Positions 43,601 through 51,679 of a DNA stretch of 51,679 bases are shown here, piece after piece; the stretch's first letter is position 1, and every line of letters starts with the position of its first letter. Under the pieces are notes generated by a model. That model had not been told where the DNA came from. It did no database searches and saw only the letters and a program-made list of their open reading frames with translations. The DNA comes from Flammeovirgaceae bacterium (GTDB lineage Bacteria > Bacteroidota > Bacteroidia > Cytophagales > Cyclobacteriaceae): positions 1 to 51,679 of the forward strand of contig JAIYCV010000032.1 in the NCBI GenBank assembly GCA_027487845.1. Direction: 5' to 3'. The translations under genes were made by a program, and so were the position numbers.

Positions 43601-46012
43601 ATGATCCATTTTTCCATCCGACCTATCTTTTGTCTGTTCTTTTGCTCATCGACCCTGGTCGTTGTTGGCCAGGTAAAATCGGTTACCCTTTCTGGTATAA
43701 TAAAAGATCAAGCAAACCCTCTTTCTTATGTGAATGTACTTCTGAAAGCAGCCAAAGACAGCACTTTTGCGTCAGGTACGATAAGCAATGACGAAGGACG
43801 TTTTACGATCAGCAATATCAAGCCCGGAAATTACTATTTGGAATTTTCCTATGTTGGGTACTTAACAAAAAAGAAATCAGTCTACGTGGGAACACTCAGT
43901 GGTTTCCTGGATGAAGGAACGGTAGAGATGACCGAGAATGCGAAAACCTTAAATGAGGTTACCATAACGGGTCAACAAGATGCTGTAAGCGAAAAGCTCG
44001 ACAAGAAAACATTTTCAGTTGCCGATAACATAAGTCAAAGCGGTGGTTCTGTGCTGCAAGCCATACAAAACTTGCCCGGTGTAACGGTTCAAGATGGTAA
44101 AGTTCAGTTGAGAGGAAATGACAGAGTCACCGTTTTAATTGATGGCAAGCAAACAGCCTTGACAGGCTTTGGCAGCCAATCAGGCCTTGATAACCTCCCC
44201 TCCTCGGCCATCGACAAGATTGAAATCATAAACAATCCGTCCGCTAAGTATGATGCCAACGGAAACGCTGGTATCATAAATATTATCTACAAAAAGAATA
44301 AGCAAGAGGGCTTCACTGGCAAAGTGGGTTATGCATCGGGCTTAGGTGCATTATGGGTGCGAAAGGAAAACCTACCCACCATTCGCCCTCAATATCAATT
44401 CACGCCCAAAATAAATCCATCATTGGCACTTAACTATCGAAAAAGAAAAATCAATGCCTTCTTTCAAGGCGATTATTTATACACCGAAACGCTGAATAAA
44501 AATGAGTTTGTAACCAGAACGTATAGTGATGGCACCATCATTAATCAACAAACAAAAAGAAATCGCAACACGGCTTTTACTACTTTAAAAACTGGGATTG
44601 ACTGGAACATCGATGACAACAACACATTAACTGTTTCTGGTTTGTTCGGCAGTGAAAAAATTATTGACAACGGTGACGAGCCCTTTTTTAACGGAAGTAC
44701 AAACGAGCGCTTACGCCTTTGGCAATTCTTAGAAGACGAGCTGAAAACTACTGTCATGGTTACTACAGCTTATCAGCATAAATTTAAAGAAGCAGGTCGG
44801 TTGCTGAATGTTGGATTCAATTATACATTTCATCGAGAAGATGAACGATACAATTTTGATAATATACTTCCCACGTACACAGGCAAAGATGCCTTCAAAC
44901 TTCTTTCCGATGAATCGGTATATGACTTTAACGTAGATTATATAAAGCCACTAAAATATGGCCGTTTGGAAACGGGCATTAAATTAAGAAAGCGCGACAT
45001 TCCTACCAACATGCAATTTATTCCGGGCCTCAATTCTCCATTGGATGTAAATGCGGGAGGCGCTGCAACATACAAAGAGTTAATTCCAGCGGTATATGGA
45101 AACTATCTATTCGAAACTAAAAAGGTAGAGGCGGAAGCGGGCCTTCGGTTTGAATACGTTGATTTGCAATACGAGGTAAACCCCAATCACAATACGTATA
45201 AAAGCAATGGATACAATTACTCGCAGCCTTTCCCCAATATTCGATTCGCATATAAATTGAATGATAACAACAAGCTATCCATCTTCTTCAACCGAAGAGT
45301 GGATCGACCAAACGAAGTAGACATACGAATCTTTCCTAAGTACGATGATGCTGAAATCATAAAGGTAGGTAACCCTGGCCTTCGGCCTCAGTTTACTAAT
45401 TCCATTGAACTCGGTTACAAGAAAAGTTGGCAAAGCGGCTACCTGTATGCAGCCGCCTATCACCGTTTTGCAGACGGCACAATCACCCGTATTTCGAGCA
45501 CGGTTCCTGGAAGCACGTTGATCTATGCCATCTTTCAAAATGTAAAAAAGAGTTATAACACTGGTGTGGAGTTAGTGCTAAACGAAAATGTTGGGTCGTG
45601 GTATTCTCTTACCGTAAACCTTAACGGCTATCACAATCAAATCGATGCCTTTACTGTTCAAAACTTATACCCCGTGCCGAATACATTTAGTGCGACACAG
45701 CAAGAGATTTATTCTGGCAATCTTAAACTGAATAATCTCTTTCACTTTAAACATGGAGTGGAAGCGCAACTTACTGCCATCTACTTAGCCCCAGATCTAA
45801 TTCCTCAGGGAAAGATTTATTCACGCTTCTCAATTGACATAGGCATAAAGAAAGTCATTCAAAAAGGCAAGGGGGAATTATTCTTTAACGCCACCGATTT
45901 ATTGAACTCCCTTGTAATCAAAAAACAGATTCAAGGCGATGGATTTCACTACACCAGCAACGATTACTACGAAACTCAGGTGGTAAGATTAGGATATAAC
46001 TATAAGTTTTAG
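43601..46012 (+). CDS. TonB-type outer-membrane receptor (CarboxypepD_reg plus OMP_b-brl_3 barrel)
   Basis: An 803-residue outer-membrane protein. After the signal peptide comes a CarboxypepD_reg-like domain (about 27-110; SGIIKDQANPLSYVNVLLKA), a plug domain (about 125-225; VLQAIQNLPGVTVQDGKVQL, VTVLIDGKQTAL, INNPSAKYDANGNAGIINI) and a C-terminal beta barrel of the outer membrane beta-barrel family 3 type, ending in YKF. Such proteins take up ligands or act in surface assembly. No SusD partner lies next to it, so it is not a standard polysaccharide locus; the ligand is unknown. Confidence 0.93.
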   Translation: MIHFSIRPIFCLFFCSSTLVVVGQVKSVTLSGIIKDQANPLSYVNVLLKAAKDSTFASGTISNDEGRFTISNIKPGNYYLEFSYVGYLTKKKSVYVGTLSGFLDEGTVEMTENAKTLNEVTITGQQDAVSEKLDKKTFSVADNISQSGGSVLQAIQNLPGVTVQDGKVQLRGNDRVTVLIDGKQTALTGFGSQSGLDNLPSSAIDKIEIINNPSAKYDANGNAGIINIIYKKNKQEGFTGKVGYASGLGALWVRKENLPTIRPQYQFTPKINPSLALNYRKRKINAFFQGDYLYTETLNKNEFVTRTYSDGTIINQQTKRNRNTAFTTLKTGIDWNIDDNNTLTVSGLFGSEKIIDNGDEPFFNGSTNERLRLWQFLEDELKTTVMVTTAYQHKFKEAGRLLNVGFNYTFHREDERYNFDNILPTYTGKDAFKLLSDESVYDFNVDYIKPLKYGRLETGIKLRKRDIPTNMQFIPGLNSPLDVNAGGAATYKELIPAVYGNYLFETKKVEAEAGLRFEYVDLQYEVNPNHNTYKSNGYNYSQPFPNIRFAYKLNDNNKLSIFFNRRVDRPNEVDIRIFPKYDDAEIIKVGNPGLRPQFTNSIELGYKKSWQSGYLYAAAYHRFADGTITRISSTVPGSTLIYAIFQNVKKSYNTGVELVLNENVGSWYSLTVNLNGYHNQIDAFTVQNLYPVPNTFSATQQEIYSGNLKLNNLFHFKHGVEAQLTAIYLAPDLIPQGKIYSRFSIDIGIKKVIQKGKGELFFNATDLLNSLVIKKQIQGDGFHYTSNDYYETQVVRLGYNYKF

Positions 46013-46133
46013 AAGCATTTGTATCGCGTGTTGTCTGGCAAAGAAGACAATACGACAAACCTAAATTCATTTCGTTTTAATCCACCCAATCGCTACTGCA
46101 CGCTAAACAGAGAAAGCCAATCCAAGCAAATTT

Positions 46134-46925
46134 TTAAAGTTTTCGGATCCAGATATTTCTGAACTGGGTTTTATTGCCGTGATCTTGAAGCGAAATGACA
46201 TCGTCTGAATGTGCAACAGGATAATTGTGAAGGCCGATATAATAAGTGTTGCCGTTGATAGTCGAGTTATTCTGAACCACCACGCCATTGTGCATTACGG
46301 TTATTCGCGCAGGCGAATCTAGACGTCCATCTGCTTTAAAACGCGGAGCTGTGTAAATTACATCGTAGGTGTTCCATTCCAGCGGACTGCGCATGGCATT
46401 TACGAGTGGTGCATGGTCTTTGTAAATACTACCAGCTTGTCCGTTTCGGTAAGTGCGATTGTTGTACGAATCTAACACTTGCAATTCATAGCGGTTTTGA
46501 AAAAATACCCCACTATTTCCTCGTCCCTGGCCAGCACTAAACACGGAGTCTGGGGCGCTAAATTCAATGTGCAACTGACAGTCACCAAATTGCATTTTTG
46601 TTTGAATACCCCCTGAGCCTGGAACGACTTCCATGTGATCTTTATTCACAATCTTCCATGGAGCTGGCTTGGTTGCGTCCTTTTGGCTCACCCATTGATC
46701 AAGATTCTTACCATCAAATAGAATAATCGCATCCGAGGGAGCGTCACCTAATTTTTTAGCTGGGGTAATTACTTTTACCTCGGGTTCCCAAATTTCCGTC
46801 ATCTCCGGCTTCATAGGCATAGGCGAAACTTCCGGTGGTGTGCTTGGGTAATTTTGTTGAGACAGCGAATTGATAGAAGTAAATCCAACGAGAGATACAG
46901 CAATCCAAAGGGTTTTTATCTTCAT
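46134..46925 (-). CDS. DUF1080 (3-keto-disaccharide hydrolase-like) secreted protein
   Basis: A 263-residue exported protein with signal peptide (LWIAVSLVGFTSINSLSQ). The DUF1080 domain covers about 65-263: IILFDGKNLDQWVSQ, the substrate-face GNSGVFFQNRYELQVLDSY, NVMRSPLEWNTYDVIYTAPR-like centre and IWIRKL end. Its fold is a concanavalin-like jellyroll; members include 3-keto-glucoside hydrolases and carbohydrate-binding proteins. With the GMC oxidoreductase nearby, a sugar-oxidation pathway is conceivable but not shown. Confidence 0.9.
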   Translation of the reverse strand: MKIKTLWIAVSLVGFTSINSLSQQNYPSTPPEVSPMPMKPEMTEIWEPEVKVITPAKKLGDAPSDAIILFDGKNLDQWVSQKDATKPAPWKIVNKDHMEVVPGSGGIQTKMQFGDCQLHIEFSAPDSVFSAGQGRGNSGVFFQNRYELQVLDSYNNRTYRNGQAGSIYKDHAPLVNAMRSPLEWNTYDVIYTAPRFKADGRLDSPARITVMHNGVVVQNNSTINGNTYYIGLHNYPVAHSDDVISLQDHGNKTQFRNIWIRKL

Positions 46926-47254
46926 AAAAAATAGGTGTAAGACGAGTTTATGATGTGTAATTTAAAATTATTTTCAGTTGATGCCAACATCCGGGCATTA
47001 ATTTTCGCCATGCTGATCTATAATTTTCTAAGGGGTTTCTTTTACGGGAAGGAAAAAAGACAACAAAGTAAGTGGGTTAGTTGGGTGAGGAACACAATAA
47101 AAAGCCAGTTTGCCCCAACGAGGTGGATACTGTCATTGCCTACTTATTGGGAATTGTGTTATTGCTGTTTCGGGATAAACTAAGTACATACCTTAAAACA
47201 CTAAAAGCCATTTACAAATAAATGCAAATGACTCTTGATTGGAATGCCGATACT
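46926..47254. other. Intergenic region, possible small membrane ORF
   Basis: This 329-base gap has no convincing gene. A plus-strand frame from a TTG at 47081 to TAA at 47221 (46 codons) encodes a hydrophobic stretch, VIAYLLGIVLLLFRDKL, followed by basic residues, and could be a remnant of a membrane-protein end. A 77-codon ATG frame at 46950-47183 has an unlikely composition. No terminator hairpin was seen. Confidence 0.3.
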
Positions 47255-48328
47255 TCAGAATTTTCCGTTGTTGTTTTTCCAACTTTCTTGCACTGGAATT
47301 TCCTCAATTGTATCCCAATGTTCTGCAATTTTTTCCTTTTCTACTCTAAACAAATCATAGAAAGAATTGTGTTTGCCTGCTAAGTATCCTTCGCTAACAA
47401 CTAACACGAAATTACCTTCCCCCAGTACTTTATGGATTTTGTCGTACTTCATTGTTACACCTTGCTTAGCCCAATCATCCAAAGCTTTTCCTAATCCTGA
47501 AAGTTTGTCTGCAATTAATGGGTTGTGCTGAATGTAATTGTCGCCATCATAATAGGCCGCCAATTTTTCCATTTTTCCATTTATTAAAATATCATTCACA
47601 AAATTTCTTACCAACTCTTTATTCGTTACTGTTTTGTCAAGGTCCTTGATTTCGGTTGTGCCATCAATCATTGTACGTCCGCTTGGATTCGGTTTTGCGG
47701 TTTCTTGCAAATTATCCCAGTGCTCTACAATTTTACCGTCTTCAAATCTAAAAATATCAAAACCAATTTTCGGTCCAAAAAAATTATACTCGGTGTGAGC
47801 AAAAACAAAATCCCCCTCTTGGAACACACGTAGGGTATTGGCTTTTGCAGAGTTGGGTGGTAATGCTTGCAATACTGCGCCAAAACCTGCAAGTCCATCT
47901 GCCACTGCTAAGTTGTGTTGAATATACTTGTTGGCGTTAATGTAATTGACGGACTCAGATGCACCCGTTTCAATTGATTTAAGTAGGCTTACTACTTTTT
48001 GTTTGTTATCCATTTTGTTATGATTTATTTTGGTTAGCGTTCCTTTCAAGTTTATAAAAGATTGATTTGGCGAAGTGATGTTTGTGTAGACAGTTTCATT
48101 TTGAACGTCTTCTATGTGGGTAACAGTGGTACCTGATTTTTCTTTCCAGTACACCATGTACACACCCGTTCTTATTTCAATTATCGTTATTTGAACTGTT
48201 TCTGCTTCGCCTAATCCACTTTCTAAAATTGGAGCAAACGTCATTTGACTAGCACTTTCAAAATGTAATTGAAATGCCATTTGCCCAAAGTTTGCCTTAA
48301 ACTTGTGCCCTATTATTTGCATGTTCAT
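47255..48328 (-). CDS. MoaF-like domain fused to two SnoaL-like domains
   Basis: From ATG 48328 the product is 357 residues; the earlier ATG at 48355 lies inside the promoter -7 element. Residues about 1-105 look like a MoaF-type small barrel (QIIGHKFKANFGQMAFQLHF, VYMVYWKEKSGTTVTHIED). Two SnoaL/NTF2-like units follow, alike in sequence: NKYIQHNLAVADGLAGFG with EDGKIVEHWDNLQE, and DNYIQHNPLIADKLSGLG with EKEKIAEHWDTIEE. SnoaL-like proteins are polyketide cyclases, isomerases or binding proteins. Function is unknown. It lies just behind an AraC-type regulator gene on the same strand. Confidence 0.85.
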   Translation of the reverse strand: MNMQIIGHKFKANFGQMAFQLHFESASQMTFAPILESGLGEAETVQITIIEIRTGVYMVYWKEKSGTTVTHIEDVQNETVYTNITSPNQSFINLKGTLTKINHNKMDNKQKVVSLLKSIETGASESVNYINANKYIQHNLAVADGLAGFGAVLQALPPNSAKANTLRVFQEGDFVFAHTEYNFFGPKIGFDIFRFEDGKIVEHWDNLQETAKPNPSGRTMIDGTTEIKDLDKTVTNKELVRNFVNDILINGKMEKLAAYYDGDNYIQHNPLIADKLSGLGKALDDWAKQGVTMKYDKIHKVLGEGNFVLVVSEGYLAGKHNSFYDLFRVEKEKIAEHWDTIEEIPVQESWKNNNGKF

Positions 48329-48350
48329 TATTTTTTTTGTTAAATAATGA

Positions 48351-48360
48351 TGCAAAGGTG
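48351..48360 (-). promoter_or_regulatory. -7 element of the MoaF-SnoaL gene
   Basis: Minus-strand CACCTTTGCA resembles the -7 box TAnnTTTG with C in place of the first T, a common form in this phylum. The start would be near 48345, about 17 bases before ATG 48328. It separates this gene from the AraC gene transcript. Confidence 0.4.
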
Positions 48361-48411
48361 CAAGAAACCCTAAAAATGAAAAAGGTAAGAATAATACTTT
48401 GAGTGATACTT

Positions 48412-49302
48412 TTACGCCAAAGCGTTTTGTTCTCGAAATTCGGTTGGTGTAACGGATGAGTATTTCTTGAAGAATTTGATAAAATTTGTCGGCTCTTCAA
48501 AACCCAGATGATAGGCTATTTTTTTTATGCTATCGTTGGTGTGTGCTAAAACTCTCTTGGCTTCCAATAAAATTCTGTCGTTGATAATCTCTTTGGGACT
48601 TTTACCCAACGTTTTTGTAGTTGCTTGATTTAAGCGTTTCTCTGCGATGACAATTTTTTTGGCGTAGTAAGCAACTTGTTTTTGGGTTTTAAAATCAATT
48701 TCTAAAAGGTCTTTAAAAAGCATCACATAATCAAGGTCTGCATTTTTTTTCAGTTTGGTAAAATTCTGTTTGAGTGCTTCTCTTTCTGCAAATAGTAGAA
48801 AATTAGATAGCAAGTTTTTCAAAATATTGGATTGAAATTCATCATTTGTTTTCTGGATTTCATCTCTCATCAACAACAATAAGGTGTTAAATGGTGTTGA
48901 TTGACTCTGTATTTCTAATTGTGAGGCTTCCCAAAAATCGTTAAACAAAATACATTGCCTTAAGAATTTTGTATTGCTTTCTGTTTTACAAAAAAAACTA
49001 TCTGTAAATAAAAGTACTTTTCCTTTTACTTTTTCTTTGTCATCAAAACGGTGAACAACGTCTTTGTTGAGAAATAGTAAAGAATTAGACTTAATTTTTA
49101 TGGGTTTAAAATCGACCCAATGCGTTACATTACAATCTTGAAACCAAATTATATGATAAAAACCAGCTCTGTGCAGCTGCGTCAAAATATGCTTTGATTT
49201 GGTGTACAACTCAGACAGTTCCAAAATTTCAAATTCTTGTGGAAGCCCAGTTTTAAAGTCGAATTTTTTAATACCTTTTGTCATTTGCGGGTGTCGTTTC
49301 AC
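48412..49302 (-). CDS. AraC family transcriptional regulator
   Basis: A 296-residue regulator. The N-terminal part is a cupin-like sensing domain (LHRAGFYHIIWFQDCNVTHW, NKDVVHRFDD) and the C-terminal 100 residues hold two helix-turn-helix units: QVAYYAKKIVIAEKRLNQAT and IKKIAYHLGFEEPTNFIKFF, the latter with the AraC signature. An ATG at 49284 is an alternative start. The MoaF-SnoaL gene 83 bases downstream is the likely target, by proximity only. Confidence 0.92.
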   Translation of the reverse strand: MKRHPQMTKGIKKFDFKTGLPQEFEILELSELYTKSKHILTQLHRAGFYHIIWFQDCNVTHWVDFKPIKIKSNSLLFLNKDVVHRFDDKEKVKGKVLLFTDSFFCKTESNTKFLRQCILFNDFWEASQLEIQSQSTPFNTLLLLMRDEIQKTNDEFQSNILKNLLSNFLLFAEREALKQNFTKLKKNADLDYVMLFKDLLEIDFKTQKQVAYYAKKIVIAEKRLNQATTKTLGKSPKEIINDRILLEAKRVLAHTNDSIKKIAYHLGFEEPTNFIKFFKKYSSVTPTEFREQNALA

Positions 49303-49535
49303 ATTTACAGATATTCTGAGTATCCGTATTCAAGCGGGAATTTTGAAACTATGTCCCGTCTCTAAACACAATAAAGGTATAAAAACGTTCGATTACACAT
49401 CAAGCCGGCCTGGCGCAATTATTTTTTGGAAACTGGTTTTTTCAGAAAATCTTTAATTGTACTCAAACGTTGTAGCCAGATAACTCTTTGGTCAAAAGAA
49501 ATGTGCCGCGCGCGAAAATCAATCCTACCAAGGCT

Positions 49536-49889
49536 TCAAGATTTTATCTTTTGTCCGATAAATAATAGTGTATTTGTTTGCGGAATTACAATATGGATCT
49601 CACGCATTCCATAATCACGATCAAAGGGTTCTCTTGTTTTTAAGTTTTTAACTTTGTCCTTGATTGTTATCCAAAGGTCATCCACGCTGTCTACCTCTAA
49701 GTAGAATTCCATTTGACCAATATTCTCGCCTGCACGTACTATATGAACCGTCAAGTTGTCTTTTTGATAAACTGCGTACGTGTTAGTATGCATTACCAAT
49801 GAAAATCCCAAGACACTTTTAAAGAAGTCAACCGTCTCTTCTATATTGAAGGAGGGTATCATTGGGCTTAAAAAAATCGCTTTATACAT
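49536..49889 (-). CDS. VOC family protein
   Basis: A 117-residue single VOC-fold protein (beta-alpha-beta-beta-beta twice): NIEETVDFFKSVLGFSLVMH, then the NLTVHIVRAGENIGQMEFYL strand pair, SVDDLWITIKDK and IVIPQTNTLLFIGQ. The usual metal-binding His and Glu positions are not clearly kept, so it may be a binding protein instead of an enzyme, as in bleomycin-resistance-like members. It stands alone with AT-rich spacers on both sides. Confidence 0.85.
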   Translation of the reverse strand: MYKAIFLSPMIPSFNIEETVDFFKSVLGFSLVMHTNTYAVYQKDNLTVHIVRAGENIGQMEFYLEVDSVDDLWITIKDKVKNLKTREPFDRDYGMREIHIVIPQTNTLLFIGQKIKS

Positions 49890-50016
49890 CTCTGTCGTGG
49901 TATAAAAAAGTCAAAATTTACGTCTTACGCAATCAAAATCAAGACACTTAGCTTAGCACAAAAACCCCATTTTTTGCAAATCGATGTTGCCCGCCAGTTA
50001 CATTCTAAACATCATG

Positions 50017-50664
50017 TTACGAAATATACCTAGTAACAAATTCCACCCACGCATCTCGATTCAAAATTACATAATAGAATAGTCCGCCAATTACTCCGTG
50101 GAATAATCCTAATGGAATAATATTCCTATATCTTAAAAATAAAGTTGAATAAATTAATGCCATTATGAATGTTGCAATCATTAAGTTCATCGATGGATAA
50201 TGAACAATAGAAAACATTATTGATGTAAATACGATTATCAATTTATCCCCGATGTGTTTGATGGACAAATCTTTGATATTACCTGCAAATAAACTCATCA
50301 CCAAAAATTGTTGAATTAACCCCCAAATTGGATAAACTAATAAAACAAAAAAAACATGAACACTCCATTTGATTGGTTTGATGTAAACTCCGAAAATAAC
50401 AATTCCTAAAATGACAATAATCCCCAATATTGCCACAATTTTGAAAAGATCCTTCGAATCCAAAATTGACAAGCCCCAATACTTTTTTAAAGTCTTATCC
50501 TTTTTAGTTCTGTACAAATAGTAACTCGCCCAAAATACCATAACGGTAGTAATGAATGGCAACCTCAAATTAAAAACATCCATGACAAAAATCTTACCAA
50601 TTCCAGTGGCGACCACCATTAAAATTTCAAACAATCTCCTTTTGCGTGGTATTTGATGATTCAT
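50017..50664 (-). CDS. CPBP-like membrane protein with altered catalytic motif
   Basis: A 215-residue membrane protein with about six or seven helices. The second half matches CPBP (CAAX-processing, Abi) proteases: IWGLIQQFLVMSLF at the place of motif 1, FSIVHYPS (motif 2 histidine) and GLFHGVIGGLF (motif 3). In active members motif 1 is EExxxR; here the paired glutamates are replaced by two glutamines. It may be inactive or belong to a diverged branch. In bacteria such proteins are linked to bacteriocin immunity or unknown processing. Confidence 0.75.
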   Translation of the reverse strand: MNHQIPRKRRLFEILMVVATGIGKIFVMDVFNLRLPFITTVMVFWASYYLYRTKKDKTLKKYWGLSILDSKDLFKIVAILGIIVILGIVIFGVYIKPIKWSVHVFFVLLVYPIWGLIQQFLVMSLFAGNIKDLSIKHIGDKLIIVFTSIMFSIVHYPSMNLMIATFIMALIYSTLFLRYRNIIPLGLFHGVIGGLFYYVILNRDAWVEFVTRYIS

Positions 50665-50750
50665 TGCAAGTAGGTGTTAGTTTAAGCTACCGAATTTATG
50701 AAAATGAAACTAAAAAAAAGCGCATCAGCTGCAATTGGATAAGCATATTG

Positions 50751-51551
50751 TTAGTGGCTGGCAGTCCCATTTAGCAGTTCGTAAATTATCCTTGCAACTT
50801 GTTCGTCCCCCAAAATTGTTTGATGTGTCGCTCCGTCTATATCGAAATAATGGTCGCCCGTTTTTAATAGCTTTTTTAGTTCAATTGCGTCCCAGTGAAG
50901 ATCACTCTTAGTCCCAGAAATAATAGCGATTTCACTTTTTGTTTTCGGAATATCTAGATCAGTCCTAAACGAGAACTTGTTAATTCTCGGAAGCGGAAGA
51001 AAAAACGCGTCTAGGTTCTTGTCGACAAAGTTCTCCCGAGGTTCTATCAATATTGTCATCAACGGGTTGTTATCGATGGCCAGATGCGATGCAATGCTTG
51101 TCCCAAGTGAGTAACCAACAATTACAATTTTTTTTTCTGGGTATTTCGATTTTAAAAAATCATATACTGTTTGAGAGTCGGAATAGAAATTGTCGAGTGT
51201 AATTTCTCCCCTGCTCTTTCCGTGTTGTCTGTAGTCGGTAATAATTATGTCGTAGTTGCATTTTAAAAACATTGGAGCCATAAGTCCCCACCTGTCAAGA
51301 GTCCCACCATTGCCTTTCCAAAAACATACTGCTCCACGCGAGCAGTCCTTCTTAAAAAGCAACGAATTGATTTGTCCTCCGTCTTTCGATTTAAAATTCA
51401 GTTCTTCGAAAGGGTCGTCAAACTTGAATTTAAAGTCCGATGATAGTTTAACTGATTTAAACCTGTCCCCTTGTGTAGAATAGAAATAGACGTAAAGTCC
51501 TAAATAGCCTACGACTCCTAGTCCAAAGATAATTGTTAACACTTTTTTCAT
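50751..51551 (-). CDS. Alpha/beta hydrolase with N-terminal membrane anchor
   Basis: From ATG 51551 the product is 266 residues. A hydrophobic segment (VLTIIFGLGVVGYLGLYVYFY) is followed by an alpha/beta-hydrolase domain: oxyanion region CFWKGNGGTLDRWG, DYRQHGKSRG, nucleophile elbow VGYSLGTSIASH with the catalytic serine, and a final aspartate and HQT histidine (GATHQTILGD). It resembles the BAAT/YfhR-type serine hydrolases. The frame also reads 5 codons up into a group II intron from a TTG, but ATG 51551 is the better start. The intron 3' end lies 10 bases upstream, so its native promoter may be displaced. Confidence 0.9.
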   Translation of the reverse strand: MKKVLTIIFGLGVVGYLGLYVYFYSTQGDRFKSVKLSSDFKFKFDDPFEELNFKSKDGGQINSLLFKKDCSRGAVCFWKGNGGTLDRWGLMAPMFLKCNYDIIITDYRQHGKSRGEITLDNFYSDSQTVYDFLKSKYPEKKIVIVGYSLGTSIASHLAIDNNPLMTILIEPRENFVDKNLDAFFLPLPRINKFSFRTDLDIPKTKSEIAIISGTKSDLHWDAIELKKLLKTGDHYFDIDGATHQTILGDEQVARIIYELLNGTASH

Positions 51552-51561
51552 ATCGAAGCCT

Positions 51562-51679
51562 GTCAAGTAGGCAAGGGGAATTTCGCCCCAAGCCTCTCAC
51601 AGAACCGTACGTGATAGTCCCCCATCATACGGCTCTTGTTATACAAAGAGGTTATGCCCCTTGAAAGCCATGCTGCCAA
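51562..51679 (-). mobile_element. 3' end of a group II intron (domains V and VI, 3' splice site)
   Basis: On the minus strand 51635-51602 folds as a 34-base domain V: GAGCCGTA pairs TACGGTTC, TGATGG pairs CTATCA (one G-U), the loop is GGGA (a GNRA tetraloop), a two-base CG bulge is present and the catalytic AGC triad is at positions 2-4. A domain VI hairpin follows (51598-51565) with a bulged adenosine at 51568, seven bases from the end TTGAC at 51562. The remaining intron, including any reverse transcriptase ORF in domain IV, lies beyond the window edge. Domain V geometry makes the call strong; the subclass is not assigned. Confidence 0.85.

Noticed and set aside
46950..47183. 77-codon ATG frame in the gap after the DUF1080 gene
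   Set aside because: Unusual composition rich in Trp, Cys and Lys, no promoter or family likeness; probably chance.
49199..49614. Two plus-strand frames between the AraC and VOC genes
   Set aside because: They mostly overlap the ends of real genes in antisense, with low-complexity products and no start context.

Overview
The window is chromosomal DNA from a member of the Bacteroidota, most likely of the order Cytophagales. Supporting signs are a type IX secretion (T9SS) sorting domain, CarboxypepD_reg-like and OMP_b-brl_3 outer-membrane families, a short sigma-70 RpoD, a bacillithiol deacetylase (bshB1), and promoters of the Bacteroidetes type (TTG, about 19 bases, TAnnTTTG) rather than TTGACA/TATAAT. 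GC content is moderate and Shine-Dalgarno sequences are mostly absent, as is usual for the phylum. No species is claimed.

Layout. 1-7 kb: tRNA-Thr, a DUF349 protein, a YqgE/AlgH protein, pdxH, and a large secreted BNR-repeat protein with a T9SS tail. 6.3-13.3 kb: a leftward housekeeping block, bshB1 coupled to trxB, rpoD, pnp, rpsO and an LptF/LptG permease. 13.3-20 kb: two large secreted proteins on the plus strand. 20-24.5 kb: tRNA-Met, a START-like protein, and upper glycolysis in pathway order reversed at the last gene (pgi, pfkA, ROK glucokinase). 24.6-32.6 kb: patatin-like lipase, metallo-beta-lactamase-fold hydrolase, accA, a YhcH/VOC pair, a higA antitoxin with a decayed higB toxin stub, and two secreted metallopeptidases.

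32.6-37.7 kb is the most notable accessory block: a leftward run of a secreted TPR-like protein, a three-domain DNA ligase D (no Ku in the window), an OLD/AAA-type ATPase and a TOPRIM-like (DUF3226-like) protein. The last two are 3 bases apart and resemble the ATPase plus TOPRIM architecture of phage-defence systems, without matching a named one by inspection. 38.2-41 kb is a tightly overlapping four-gene envelope operon containing an unusual YidD with an apparent signal peptide and two related TPR/membrane proteins. 41-46 kb holds a GMC oxidoreductase with its Tat-exported partner and a TonB-type outer-membrane receptor, followed by a DUF1080 protein. 47-51.5 kb is a set of small accessory genes (MoaF-SnoaL fusion, AraC regulator, VOC protein, CPBP-like membrane protein, alpha/beta hydrolase).

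The right edge cuts through a group II intron on the minus strand: domains V and VI and the 3' splice site are visible, ten bases in front of the hydrolase start codon. A second unexplained element is an intergenic repeat of about 100 bp found upstream of trxB and again beside the glucokinase gene, 16.5 kb away.
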